From Dehalococcoidia bacterium (GTDB lineage Bacteria > Chloroflexota > Dehalococcoidia > SM23-28-2): DNA of 64,000 nt. Shown piece after piece: positions 43,313-50,908 of this stretch. Position numbers and translations under genes: made by a program. Location of the stretch: positions 20,278 through 84,277 of the forward strand of contig JAUWYP010000006.1 in NCBI GenBank assembly GCA_030615765.1, written 5' to 3'. The notes under the pieces were generated by a model. The model ran no database searches, was not told where the DNA came from, and saw only the letters and a list, made by a program, of their open reading frames with translations. Position 1 is the first letter of the stretch, and the number at the start of each line of letters is the position of its first letter.

Positions 43313-44512
43313 CTACCCCAGTACCTTGGTAAGAACGCCCGCGCCTACCGTGTTGCCGCCCTCGCGGATGGCGAAGCGCACCCCTTCCTCCAGGGCCACC
43401 GGCTGGATGAGCTCTATGGATAGCTTCACGTTGTCCCCGGGCATCACCATCTCTACATTCTCCGGCAGGGTGACGACGCCGGTGACGTCGGTGGTTCGGA
43501 TGTAGAACTGAGGCCGGTAGCCGGGGAAGAAAGGAGTGTGGCGGCCGCCTTCTTCCTTGGAGAGGATGTACACCTCCCCTTCAAACTTGGTGTGGGGCTT
43601 GATGGAGGCGGGAGCGGCCAGAACCATCCCCCTCTCCACCTCGTCTCGCTCCATGCCCCGCAGGAGGCAGCCTACGTTATCTCCGGCCTCGCCGCTGTCC
43701 AGGATCTTACGGAACATCTCCACGCTGGTACACACGGTCTCACGGGTATCGCGAATGCCCACGATCTCTACCGGCTCGCCCGGCTTGATCACCCCCCGCT
43801 CGATGCGGCCGGTGGCCACCGTACCCCGCCCCTTGATGCCAAACACATCCTCGACGGGCATTAGGAAGGGCTTGTCGCGCGGCCGCTCGGGGGTAGGGAT
43901 GTAGTCATCTACGGCGTCGAGGATCTCCCAGATGCACTTGAACTCCGGGGCGTTGGTGTCGGTGCTTTCGCTCTCCATGGCCTTAAGGGCACTACCCCGC
44001 ACGATGGGCATCTCATCTCCCGGGAAGCCGTAGCCGTTGAGAAGCTCCCGCACCTCCATCTCGATGAGGTCCAGCAGCTCGGGGTCTTCCATCATGTCTG
44101 TCTTGTTGAGAAAGACGACCATGGCCGGCACTTCCACCTGGCGAGCGAGCAGCACGTGCTCTCGGGTCTGGGGCATGGCGCCGTCGTTGGCCGCCACCAC
44201 CAGGATGGCCCCGTCCATCTGAGCAGCGCCGGTGATCATGTTCTTGATGTAGTCGCGGTGGCCGGGACAGTCGATGTGGGCGTAGTGGCGCTTCTCGGTC
44301 TGGTACTCGATGTGGGCGACGGCGATGGTGATGCCGCGCGCCCTCTCCTCGGGCGCCTTGTCGATGCTCCAGAAGTCAGTGTATTCGGCTAGGCCTTTGA
44401 GAGCGAGGGCCTTGGTTATGGCGGAGGTTAAGGTGGTCTTGCCATGATCGATGTGGCCGATGGTGCCCACGTTTACGTGGGGTTTGGTCCTCTCGAACTT
44501 CTTCTTGGCCAT
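43313..44512 (-). CDS. tuf: Elongation factor Tu
   Basis: 399 residues. The G domain shows [49 protein letters not shown] and [10 protein letters not shown]. The DCPGH-R-DY form (R where most bacteria have A) is of the type I associate with Chloroflexota and supports the taxonomic guess. Domains II and III follow ([31 protein letters not shown] and [23 protein letters not shown]). It delivers aminoacyl-tRNA to the ribosome. It lies directly after the tRNA genes in the same transcript. Confidence 0.98.
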   Translation of the reverse strand: MAKKKFERTKPHVNVGTIGHIDHGKTTLTSAITKALALKGLAEYTDFWSIDKAPEERARGITIAVAHIEYQTEKRHYAHIDCPGHRDYIKNMITGAAQMDGAILVVAANDGAMPQTREHVLLARQVEVPAMVVFLNKTDMMEDPELLDLIEMEVRELLNGYGFPGDEMPIVRGSALKAMESESTDTNAPEFKCIWEILDAVDDYIPTPERPRDKPFLMPVEDVFGIKGRGTVATGRIERGVIKPGEPVEIVGIRDTRETVCTSVEMFRKILDSGEAGDNVGCLLRGMERDEVERGMVLAAPASIKPHTKFEGEVYILSKEEGGRHTPFFPGYRPQFYIRTTDVTGVVTLPENVEMVMPGDNVKLSIELIQPVALEEGVRFAIREGGNTVGAGVLTKVLG

Positions 44513-44534
44513 GCCAACATACCTCCTTAGCGAT

Positions 44535-44610
44535 TGGAGCCCACAGCCGGATTCGAACCGGCGACCTCGCCCTTACCAAGGGCGTGCTCTACCTACTGAG
44601 CTATGTGGGC
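44535..44610 (-). tRNA. tRNA-Thr (GGT)
   Basis: 76 nt with encoded CCA: GCCCACA acceptor, D arm AGCTCAGTAGGTAGAGC, anticodon loop CTTGGTAAG (anticodon GGT), T arm GCCGGTTCGAATCCGGC, acceptor TGTGGGC-T-CCA. It is co-transcribed just before tuf. Confidence 0.96.
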
Positions 44611-44673
44611 AGGCTTGTTCCCGATAGAGGCCAGGCCTATCGCCTCCAGCCCTCCCTTGTATTCACGCTTTCC

Positions 44674-44761
44674 TGGTGGCGGGGGGAGGATTCGAACCTC
44701 CGTAGCCGTTTCAGGCAACAGGTTTACAGCCTGCCGGTTTTAACCACTCACCCACCCCGCC
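44674..44761 (-). tRNA. tRNA-Tyr (GTA)
   Basis: 88 nt with encoded CCA. GGCGGGG acceptor, D arm with GTGGTTAAAACCGG, anticodon loop CTGTAAACC (anticodon GTA), long variable arm (about 15 nt, typical of tRNA-Tyr), T arm GGAGGTTCGAATCCTCC, acceptor CCCCGCC-A-CCA. Confidence 0.96.
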
Positions 44762-44779
44762 ACTATCATACATCATCAC

Positions 44780-44854
44780 TGGAGCCCAAGGGGGGATTCG
44801 AACCCCCAACCTACCGATTACAAATCGGTTGCGCTACCATTGCGCCACTCGGGC
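44780..44854 (-). tRNA. tRNA-Thr (TGT)
   Basis: 75 nt with encoded CCA. GCCCGAG acceptor, anticodon loop TTTGTAA (anticodon TGT), T arm GGGGGTTCGAATCCCCC, acceptor TTGGGC-T-CCA. First gene of the operon. Confidence 0.96.
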
Positions 44855-44908
44855 AGAGCGCAGGGCAAACGAAAAATTGGCTCGCCCTAAAGAGGCGATA
44901 CCATTGGT

Positions 44909-44937
44909 AGTATATGCACCGTCCGGTGCAAAGTCAA
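44909..44937 (-). promoter_or_regulatory. Promoter of the tRNA-tuf-ribosomal protein operon, with a palindrome in the spacer
   Basis: On the minus strand TTGACT (44937-44932) and TATACT (44914-44909) are spaced by exactly 17 nt. The spacer contains TGCACCG-TC-CGGTGCA (44915-44930), a 7-bp inverted repeat that fills nearly the whole space between -35 and -10. It may be an operator. Confidence 0.75.
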
Positions 44938-44945
44938 GGCAGCGG

Positions 44946-45620
44946 CTACCACTCCGGCGGGGGGTCCGGTATCCAGGCCATGGTCAGCAGGGCATCGCCC
45001 CGATCGCGGTTGACCTGCCGGAACACCTCCCACTCCCACGGTTCCACCTCGAACTCGATGATCGGGTAGCCGATGGGCTGGCCCGAGCCGATGCAGACGA
45101 ACGTCTCCGGGTCGAATGCGTGACTGCCGTAGGCAGCGGCGATGGCCTGGCCTACCTCCTGCTGCCAGGGTGTCGGCCGTAGCTCTGGCTCAGGGACCAC
45201 CGCCGGGTGACGGCCAAACCCTCGCACGCCGACGGGATGAGCCATGCGGCCGCAGGTGAGGCGGCGTGAATGCGGCGGCAACTGGGCGGCCACCATGGTG
45301 AGGCGCTCTAGCTCCCTGAAGAGGCCTCGCCGCCGGAATTGCGGCATGATGCAGCAGGTCCCGGCGAGGTTGACGACCTGACCGGGCAGGCGCGGCAGGT
45401 CCATGACGCAGCATTCGCCGAGAGCGAAGCCGGCCGGCACCCCCGCGTGCTCGGCCAGGGCGAGGTAGCGCAGGGTCCGGAGCGACTTCTCCAGATAGAC
45501 GCGATTAGCCTGGCGATAGTTCATCTCGAAGAGAGAGAGGACCTCCTGGAGGTCTTGCGGCGATAGCTTGTCCGTCTCGACGACCCTGAAGTCGAACGAG
45601 GCGAGGTCGCGGTAGAACAT
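44946..45620 (-). CDS. Acetyltransferase-like (GNAT fold) hypothetical protein
   Basis: 224 residues. The middle region LALAEHAGVPAGFALGECCVMDLPRLPGQVVNLAGTCCIMPQFRRRGLFRELERLTMVAA has a GNAT-like strand, a beta-bulge and an acetyl-CoA pyrophosphate loop (Q-x-R-R-R-G-L-F/G). The C-terminus is GDALLTMAWIPDPPPEW. The acceptor is unknown. It is monocistronic, the first gene upstream of the tRNA operon. Confidence 0.65.
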   Translation of the reverse strand: MFYRDLASFDFRVVETDKLSPQDLQEVLSLFEMNYRQANRVYLEKSLRTLRYLALAEHAGVPAGFALGECCVMDLPRLPGQVVNLAGTCCIMPQFRRRGLFRELERLTMVAAQLPPHSRRLTCGRMAHPVGVRGFGRHPAVVPEPELRPTPWQQEVGQAIAAAYGSHAFDPETFVCIGSGQPIGYPIIEFEVEPWEWEVFRQVNRDRGDALLTMAWIPDPPPEW

Positions 45621-45711
45621 ATCGATCTAGTTATCCCAGGCCATGGTGTGGCTTCCCGTCTATACAGAACAACGTTTGCTTCAGAAAGGGCACGCGGCGG
45701 GTACGTTCAGC

Positions 45712-45740
45712 ATTATACCAGCCCGAGGGACGATTGACGG
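45712..45740 (-). promoter_or_regulatory. Possible promoter of the GNAT-like gene
   Basis: A perfect minus-strand TATAAT (45717-45712), with only a weak -35 (ccgtca at 17 nt), about 90 nt before the start. Confidence 0.35.
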
Positions 45741-45822
45741 CGGGCTCCGTGCGTGACCGCGGGCGGGTGGTACGCGCGGAGGCGGTGGCTGAGCTAGGGC
45801 CGCGCGAGGCTGGCGGCGTCGC

Positions 45823-46770
45823 TCAGTCGCTGTCCGACTCTTGCTCCACGGCGGGGGGCTCGGCGGGGGGCTCGGCGCGGGCCAGGCGACGTCGCTCGGC
45901 ACGGGCAGGCCCGCGGCGGGTGAGGACGTAGACGGCGGCAAGGGGCGTCACAACCATTATCGCCAGGGCGATGAGCTGAGCGACGCGCAGGCCACCAGCG
46001 ACGAGATCGTCGCCGACCCAAACGCCGGCCATCTCCGGGCCACCGCCGATCTCGGTTCCGCGCAGGAAACTGACGCCAAAGCGCATGGCAGCGTAGAGGA
46101 AGGCCCAGGAGAAGAAGATCATGCCGTCGCGCTTGAAGAACCGCCGCAGGACGAAGAGAAGCAGGGCAAAGATGACCAGGTCGCCCAGTATCTCGTAGAC
46201 AGTAACGGGGTGCTGGGCCAGGTCGAGCGCGGAGTACCGGGGCCAGCTGGGGCTATCGGAGTGGGTGTAGACGAGACCGATGGGCCAGTCGGTGGTCTTG
46301 CCGAAGATATCGCCATTGATCAGGCAGCCGACACGGCCCACGGCCATGCCCAGGATGGCCCCTATGGCGGCCACGTCGGCCATCATGCCCCAGCGTGGCA
46401 GACGGCGCCAGGCGGCGTAGGCCACCGCCCCCAGGGTGCCACCGATGAGGGCGCCGTAGATGGAGATGCCGCCGGTCTGGATGGCGAAAATCTCGGCCGG
46501 GTCATCATCGAAGTCACCGAAGTGCTCCAGCACGTACATGGCACGGGCGCCGATGATGCCGCCGACGACGAGGGCCAGGGCCATGTTGTAGACAGTGTCC
46601 TCGTCGATGCCGGCACGGCGGGCCAGGAAGCCGGCCATCACGACCCCAACGACCACTCCCAGGGCAGTGAACAGCCCATGCCAGGTGATCTCCAGGCCAC
46701 CGATCTCGAAGATCTCGGGGTCGATGCCGATGTTGATCGCCATAGGCATCACGGCGCTAAGAGCTTCCAT
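45823..46770 (-). CDS. lgt: Prolipoprotein diacylglyceryl transferase
   Basis: 315 residues from ATG 46770 (AAGGAGAGG upstream; the track start lies inside the upstream ORF). Seven membrane helices. H in EITWHGLFTALGVVVG and the phosphatidylglycerol-binding loop GRVGCLINGDIFGKTTDW are visible; the usual G-R-x-G-N-x-x-N-G-E is here G-R-V-G-C-L-I-N-G-D, two conservative departures. The C-terminal AAMRFGVSFLRGTEI keeps the arginine. It lipidates the several lipoproteins in this window. Confidence 0.93.
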   Translation of the reverse strand: MEALSAVMPMAINIGIDPEIFEIGGLEITWHGLFTALGVVVGVVMAGFLARRAGIDEDTVYNMALALVVGGIIGARAMYVLEHFGDFDDDPAEIFAIQTGGISIYGALIGGTLGAVAYAAWRRLPRWGMMADVAAIGAILGMAVGRVGCLINGDIFGKTTDWPIGLVYTHSDSPSWPRYSALDLAQHPVTVYEILGDLVIFALLLFVLRRFFKRDGMIFFSWAFLYAAMRFGVSFLRGTEIGGGPEMAGVWVGDDLVAGGLRVAQLIALAIMVVTPLAAVYVLTRRGPARAERRRLARAEPPAEPPAVEQESDSD

Positions 46771-46981
46771 CCTGCTCCTCTCCTTCCATCGAATCGGGCT
46801 TTGCCCCGAGCCGAGCCAGGCGGCCATCGGCGGGGATGGCCACCGTCACCCCGTAAGCCGATTCGATGAGGTCGATAAGCACCAGCGTCTCGTCCAGAAG
46901 GAGCCGACCACCGCCATCGCTGATCAGCACGTGCGGGCCGGGCATCGTGTCGGCGAGGGCCAGCACCTCCCTGTATACCAC
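46757..46981 (-). CDS. Small ORF upstream of lgt
   Basis: 74 residues at most, overlapping the lgt start by 14 bp, which suggests translational coupling. Start uncertain: GTG 46981, GTG 46966 or ATG 46945. ISDGGGRLLLDETLVLIDLIESAYGVTVAIPADGRL is the only well-structured stretch. No family recognised; it could be a short regulatory or structural protein, or a chance ORF carrying the lgt ribosome site. Confidence 0.4.
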   Translation of the reverse strand: MVYREVLALADTMPGPHVLISDGGGRLLLDETLVLIDLIESAYGVTVAIPADGRLARLGAKPDSMEGEEQDGSS

Positions 46982-47082
46982 ATTTCCACAGGCTAGATCA
47001 CGCAGCTGGAGTCAGCCCCAAAGCCGAGATAGGCGGCCTGAATGACGGCCAGACGGGGAACCCAATCAGTCGTCAGGGAGGT

Positions 47083-47823
47083 CTAGGGGGAGAATGCCTT
47101 CTCGCACAGGCGGCGCGTCTGGGCGGGGGAGAGACCTTGCCCCAGATAGCCGGGGCCGACCCGGATCTCGAAGTGCAGATGGTTCTCGAGGTTGGGGTCG
47201 CTGATGCCTTCCGGCGTTCCGGAGTTGCCCACGTAGCCCAAAACCTGCCCTGCCTCCACCACCACGCCCTCTTCAATCGCCGCCTCCACGCCCAGCAGGT
47301 GGGCATAGCGGGTAACGATGCCGTTGCCGTGGTCGAGCCACACCTGCTGACCGCGTAGGCGATCCAGGGCGGCGGGATCAGTATAGCCTTGCTGTTGGGC
47401 AAGCGTCAGCAAGGCGTCCATCTCCTCAGCCGTGATGTCCTGATAGTCGTGGTCGGCGCGGATGACTACCCCTGTCTTGGCGGCCAGCACCGGCGTCCCG
47501 CGGGGAATGGACACGCAGTTGTAGCCATCGTAGAAATCGATCCCCTCATGAATGCCCCAGCGGTACTCGCGGGGAGCGTTGGGCATGAAATCCTCCCTGG
47601 AGGGGAGGCAGGCGCCATCGATAGGGAAGCGGAAGCCGTGAATCACGGCCTCCAGAATGGGAGGCGCCGCAGGCTCGGCGGTGGGGGTGGGAGACAACGA
47701 GGAGCTGCCCTCGATAGTAGAACTCGGCTTCGGGCGGGCAATGCGAATCTCGGTGTCAGCGTCCTCGGACGAGGACGTGAAGACTATGCCCAGGGCGACA
47801 GCCGCAGCGGCCGCCAGCACCAC
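47083..47823 (-). CDS. M23 peptidase with N-terminal membrane anchor
   Basis: 246 residues from GTG 47823. The core GIHEGIDFYDGYNCVSIPRGTPVLAAKTGVVIRADHDY holds HxxxD, and LENHLHFEIRVGPG the HxH, with YGHL-like TRYAHLLGVEA between, so the zinc site is complete. The hydrophobic anchor seems to begin before 47823: an in-frame ATC at 47859, 6 nt after AGGAGG, would add IRWLANLAGLGL, giving a normal positively charged signal anchor. The start is therefore uncertain. An Asp-rich insertion (DITAEEMDALLTLAQQQG) interrupts the domain. Confidence 0.85.
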   Translation of the reverse strand: MVLAAAAAVALGIVFTSSSEDADTEIRIARPKPSSTIEGSSSLSPTPTAEPAAPPILEAVIHGFRFPIDGACLPSREDFMPNAPREYRWGIHEGIDFYDGYNCVSIPRGTPVLAAKTGVVIRADHDYQDITAEEMDALLTLAQQQGYTDPAALDRLRGQQVWLDHGNGIVTRYAHLLGVEAAIEEGVVVEAGQVLGYVGNSGTPEGISDPNLENHLHFEIRVGPGYLGQGLSPAQTRRLCEKAFSP

Positions 47824-47842
47824 TAGGCCCAGACCAGCCAGG

Positions 47843-48052
47843 TTAGCTAGCCAGCGGATAGCCTTCCTCCTCCATGGCCTTCTCGATGGCCGTCAGCTCC
47901 ACCACAGAGGGATCATACCGAATTGTCACCTGTTTCGTCTGGGGGTTGCCGCCAACAAACTGCACCCCCGCCAGCTTGGACAGAGCGTTGCGGATAGCGG
48001 CGATACAGTGGTCGCAGGAGATATCGGGTGCCGTGAGAGTTACCTCCTCCAC
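47843..48052 (-). CDS. Heavy-metal-associated (CopZ-like) protein
   Basis: 69 residues, one HMA ferredoxin-like fold. The metal loop is PDISCDHCIAAIRNAL, with the usual M-x-C-x-x-C here I-S-C-D-H-C, then VTIRYDPSVVELTAIEKAMEEEGY. Cu(I) delivery to CopA is the likely role, given the csoR/copA genes in the same transcript. It lies 4 bp after the gatD stop and overlaps the possible upstream start of the M23 gene. Confidence 0.88.
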   Translation of the reverse strand: MEEVTLTAPDISCDHCIAAIRNALSKLAGVQFVGGNPQTKQVTIRYDPSVVELTAIEKAMEEEGYPLAS

Positions 48053-48056
48053 AATC

Positions 48057-48815
48057 TCACCTCCTCAGAAAGATCGACTTCTTGGTTGCCAGGCGAACCG
48101 CCTCAGCATGGGCCCGCTCCTCCAGGGCATCGTCCAGGGGCGACAGCTCGACCTCGCCGTACCTGCGCCTGAGAGCCTGGGCGATGAGATGATCAGCGAA
48201 GCGGGGGTTCTTCGGCAGGAGCGAGCCGTGCAGGTAGGTGCCGAAGGCGTTCTCTCCCTGCACCACCCCCTCGCTGCCATCGCGGCCGTTGTTGCCGAAG
48301 CCAGCGATAACCGTCGCTAATGGGCGAGCGCTTGGCCCCAGGTAGGTGCGGCCGCCGTGGTTCTCGAAGCCGACCAGCGTTGCGCCTTGCCAGCGCACGA
48401 CCACGTTGCCAATGAAACGCCTGGCCGTCGGGCCGGGGTGGACCGTCCAGGCGTCGAAGATGCCCACGCCCGCCAGCTCCTCGCCAGCGGCAGGGCGATA
48501 GTGGCGCCCCAGAAGCTGATAGCCGCCGCAGACCGCCAGGAGCACGACGCCCTGCTCCACCGCCCGGTGCAGGGCCTCGGCCTTGGTTCCCAGCAGGTCC
48601 GCCGCTACCCGCCGCTGCTCGCGGTCCTGGGCACCGCCGATGAAGATCAGGTCATAGGCGGCCGGATCGAGAGCCTCGCCCAGCTCCAGCTCGTCCACCG
48701 CCAGGGCGATGTCTCGCTGCTGGCAGCGGCGGCGCAGGCAGAGGATATTGCCGCGGTCGCCATAGAGGTTCATCAGCTTGGGGTAGAGATGAGCGAGGCG
48801 GAGAGCGGCTTCCAC
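48057..48815 (-). CDS. gatD: Lipid II isoglutaminyl synthase glutaminase subunit GatD
   Basis: 252 residues from GTG 48815 (AGGAGG 9 nt upstream; 4 bp after the murT stop). The track start at 48863 lies inside murT. Type-1 amidotransferase: C96 in LLAVCGGYQLLGRHY, H196 in FGTYLHGSLL; NLYGDRGNILCLRRRCQQRDIALAV is the GatD-specific start. With MurT it amidates D-Glu in the lipid II stem peptide. Confidence 0.93.
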   Translation of the reverse strand: MEAALRLAHLYPKLMNLYGDRGNILCLRRRCQQRDIALAVDELELGEALDPAAYDLIFIGGAQDREQRRVAADLLGTKAEALHRAVEQGVVLLAVCGGYQLLGRHYRPAAGEELAGVGIFDAWTVHPGPTARRFIGNVVVRWQGATLVGFENHGGRTYLGPSARPLATVIAGFGNNGRDGSEGVVQGENAFGTYLHGSLLPKNPRFADHLIAQALRRRYGEVELSPLDDALEERAHAEAVRLATKKSIFLRR

Positions 48816-48819
48816 GGCC

Positions 48820-50229
48820 TCAGGCCTCCTCCCAGAAAGGCGGACGCTGGCTCCAGCGGGCAAGGAGCTTGCGCACCTGAAGCATGGCGGTGTAGGTGGG
48901 AATCACGTACAGCCGCTCGCCCTCCGGCGTGAGCGCCAGGGCCGCCTCCAGGGCGGCCTCCGTATCCTCTTCGATGGGGGGATTGGCGTCGATATCGGCG
49001 TATTTCAGGCGGAGGGCCATGTCGGCCGCCCGCCGGCCGGAAGCCAGCACCAGAACCCCCTGGCCGGCCAGCATCTCGAAGTCCACGTCCCAAATCCAGG
49101 AGACGTCCCGCCCATCGGCGATGTCATCATTGAGCAGGAACAGCAGGTTCTTCGGCCCCTTCTCGGCGCTGATCGCCCGCAGCACCTGGTTGAGGCCGGC
49201 GGGGTTCTTGGCCAGGATGGTCTGCACGTCGCGCCCGCGGACGGTCATCCTCTCCTGGCGGCCGAAGGCAGCGGTGAAGGAAGCGACGCCGCTCTGGATG
49301 GCCTCCGCAGGCACGTCGAGAGCAATGCCGACGCTCACCGCCGCCAGGGCGTTGTAGGCGTTGTACAGGCCCATGAGAGGCAACGACAGGTCGAACTGCC
49401 CCGACGGGGTGGATAGGGATAGGCCCAGGGGATGGCCAGGGCTTTGTTCCACCGCGGTGGCCTCAACGTCGGCGGCCGGCCGCGTTCTGCCGCAGCCGGG
49501 GCAGACCCAGTGCCCCACATGTCCGTAGAACACAGCGCTGTAGCTGTACTCCCGGCCGCAGGCGGGGCACCAGCGGGCATCGGCGGCGTGCTCGATCTGC
49601 TCCACGGCGCAGGAGGTGTCGCCCACGGCGTAGAACAAGACGGGCCCGCGGCAGGCATCGGCCAGGCTGGCTACAGCGGGGTCGTCAGCGTTGAGGACGA
49701 CGGTGGTGGAAGGAGGGAAGGCAGCCAGCGCCCGCCGCCAGAGGGCGGCCACGCTGTCCACCTCGCCGTAGCGGTCGAGCTGATCGCGGAAGAGGTTGGT
49801 GAAGGCGACCACACGGGGAGAGAGCGCAGCGGCTGCCTCTGGCAGCGTCGCCTCGTCCACCTCGAAGACGCCCAGGCATCGCTCGGGCTGGGGTAATCGG
49901 CCGCGGACATCCGTAGCCTCGATGAGGCAGGCGGTGATGCCCCGCATAAGGTTGGAGCCGCTGTGGTTGTGAACCGGGCGGTAGCCAGCCGCCTGAGCGA
50001 TGTTCCTGACCAGGCGAGCGCTGGTCGTCTTGCCGTTGGTGCCGGTGATGAGGATGCAGCCATGGCCCAGCTGGGCCGCCAAGCGACTCGCCAGCCCTGG
50101 CGCGAGGGCGTCGGCCACCAAGCCGGGGAGAGCGGTGCCACCACCGAACCCCAGGCGACGGCTGAGGGCGGCCACCGCCTTGGCCGTCGTCACTGCTGCC
50201 GCCGTGCGCAGGCCTAAGACCACGCTCAC
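48820..50229 (-). CDS. murT: Lipid II isoglutaminyl synthase catalytic subunit MurT
   Basis: 469 residues from GTG 50229, whose GTGA overlaps the stop of the upstream methyltransferase; the longer track start is unsupported. The ATP-binding loop ITGTNGKTTSARLVRNIA is at residues 61-78; FTNLFRDQLDRYGEVDSV and VVLNADDPAVASLAD are Mur-ligase motifs. A four-cysteine zinc ribbon (CPACGREYSYSAVFYGHVGHWVCPGCG) is a MurT hallmark. It implies peptidoglycan with amidated glutamate. Confidence 0.95.
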   Translation of the reverse strand: MSVVLGLRTAAAVTTAKAVAALSRRLGFGGGTALPGLVADALAPGLASRLAAQLGHGCILITGTNGKTTSARLVRNIAQAAGYRPVHNHSGSNLMRGITACLIEATDVRGRLPQPERCLGVFEVDEATLPEAAAALSPRVVAFTNLFRDQLDRYGEVDSVAALWRRALAAFPPSTTVVLNADDPAVASLADACRGPVLFYAVGDTSCAVEQIEHAADARWCPACGREYSYSAVFYGHVGHWVCPGCGRTRPAADVEATAVEQSPGHPLGLSLSTPSGQFDLSLPLMGLYNAYNALAAVSVGIALDVPAEAIQSGVASFTAAFGRQERMTVRGRDVQTILAKNPAGLNQVLRAISAEKGPKNLLFLLNDDIADGRDVSWIWDVDFEMLAGQGVLVLASGRRAADMALRLKYADIDANPPIEEDTEAALEAALALTPEGERLYVIPTYTAMLQVRKLLARWSQRPPFWEEA

Positions 50230-50885
50230 TGGGTCCCCTTGCGTGCCTCGACGAGCTTCACCAGGCCACCGAAGAAACTGTCGACCGCCAGCACCTGAAA
50301 GCCCGCCTTTTCCACGTTGGCCACAGTGTCGCGGTTGATGTTGGCCCCCGACACGCGCACCATGAGCGGGTTCAAGAGGTCCATGAGCCAGCCGAGGAGA
50401 CGGTTGCCCAGGCGAACGTGCTCGAGAAGGATAAGGCGCCCGCCCGGCTTGAGCACTCGCCGCACCTCCCTGAGGCCAGCGATGGGGTCGGGCACCGAGC
50501 AAAAGACAAAGGTTGCGGCGGCGGAGTCGAAGGCGTTATCGGGGAAGGCCAGACGCTGGGCATCCATGAGACCAAGCTCCACCGGCTTTCCGTTCTTGCG
50601 AGCCTTGTTTGCAGCCCGCGCCAAGAGCTTCGGGCTCAGGTCTATCGCCACGACCGCAGCGTCGGACGGATGGTAGGCCACATTAGTCCCTGTCCCCACG
50701 CCCACCTCCAAGACGCGACCGGCCTCCACCTTCGACCAGAGGATGCGCCGCCAGCGCCCGATGGCGAGCCGTTCCAGCAGGGCACCCTGCAGGTCGTACA
50801 AGGCCGCCTGGCGGTTGTAGCGACGCTGCGTCAGCTTGGTCGGCCTCCAGTGCTGCCCCTGAGTCGTCTCCGGAGAGTTGCCCAC
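50226..50885 (-). CDS. SAM-dependent methyltransferase (UbiE/PmtA-like)
   Basis: 219 residues. YNRQAALYDLQGALLERLAIGRWRRILW is the start; VLEVGVGTGTNVAYHPSDAAVVAIDLSPKLLARAANKA is motif I; NAFDSAAATFVFCSVPDPIAGLREVRRVLKPGGRLILLEHVR are motifs II-III. Similar proteins methylate phosphatidylethanolamine or isoprenoid quinones; the substrate here is unknown. It overlaps murT by 4 bp (GTGA) and lies 23 bp after copA, so it is in the copper/cell-wall operon. Confidence 0.8.
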   Translation of the reverse strand: MGNSPETTQGQHWRPTKLTQRRYNRQAALYDLQGALLERLAIGRWRRILWSKVEAGRVLEVGVGTGTNVAYHPSDAAVVAIDLSPKLLARAANKARKNGKPVELGLMDAQRLAFPDNAFDSAAATFVFCSVPDPIAGLREVRRVLKPGGRLILLEHVRLGNRLLGWLMDLLNPLMVRVSGANINRDTVANVEKAGFQVLAVDSFFGGLVKLVEARKGTQ

Positions 50886-50908
50886 GGTAGTCTCCTCACC
50901 AGTCGAGT

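Noticed and set aside
44584-44910. 108-aa ORF over the tRNA region
   Set aside because: It runs across tRNA genes that fold convincingly; no coding evidence.
50229-50502. N-terminal extension of murT in the ORF track
   Set aside because: It lies in another frame of the methyltransferase gene and has no Mur-ligase similarity; GTG 50229 (GTGA overlap) explains the start.
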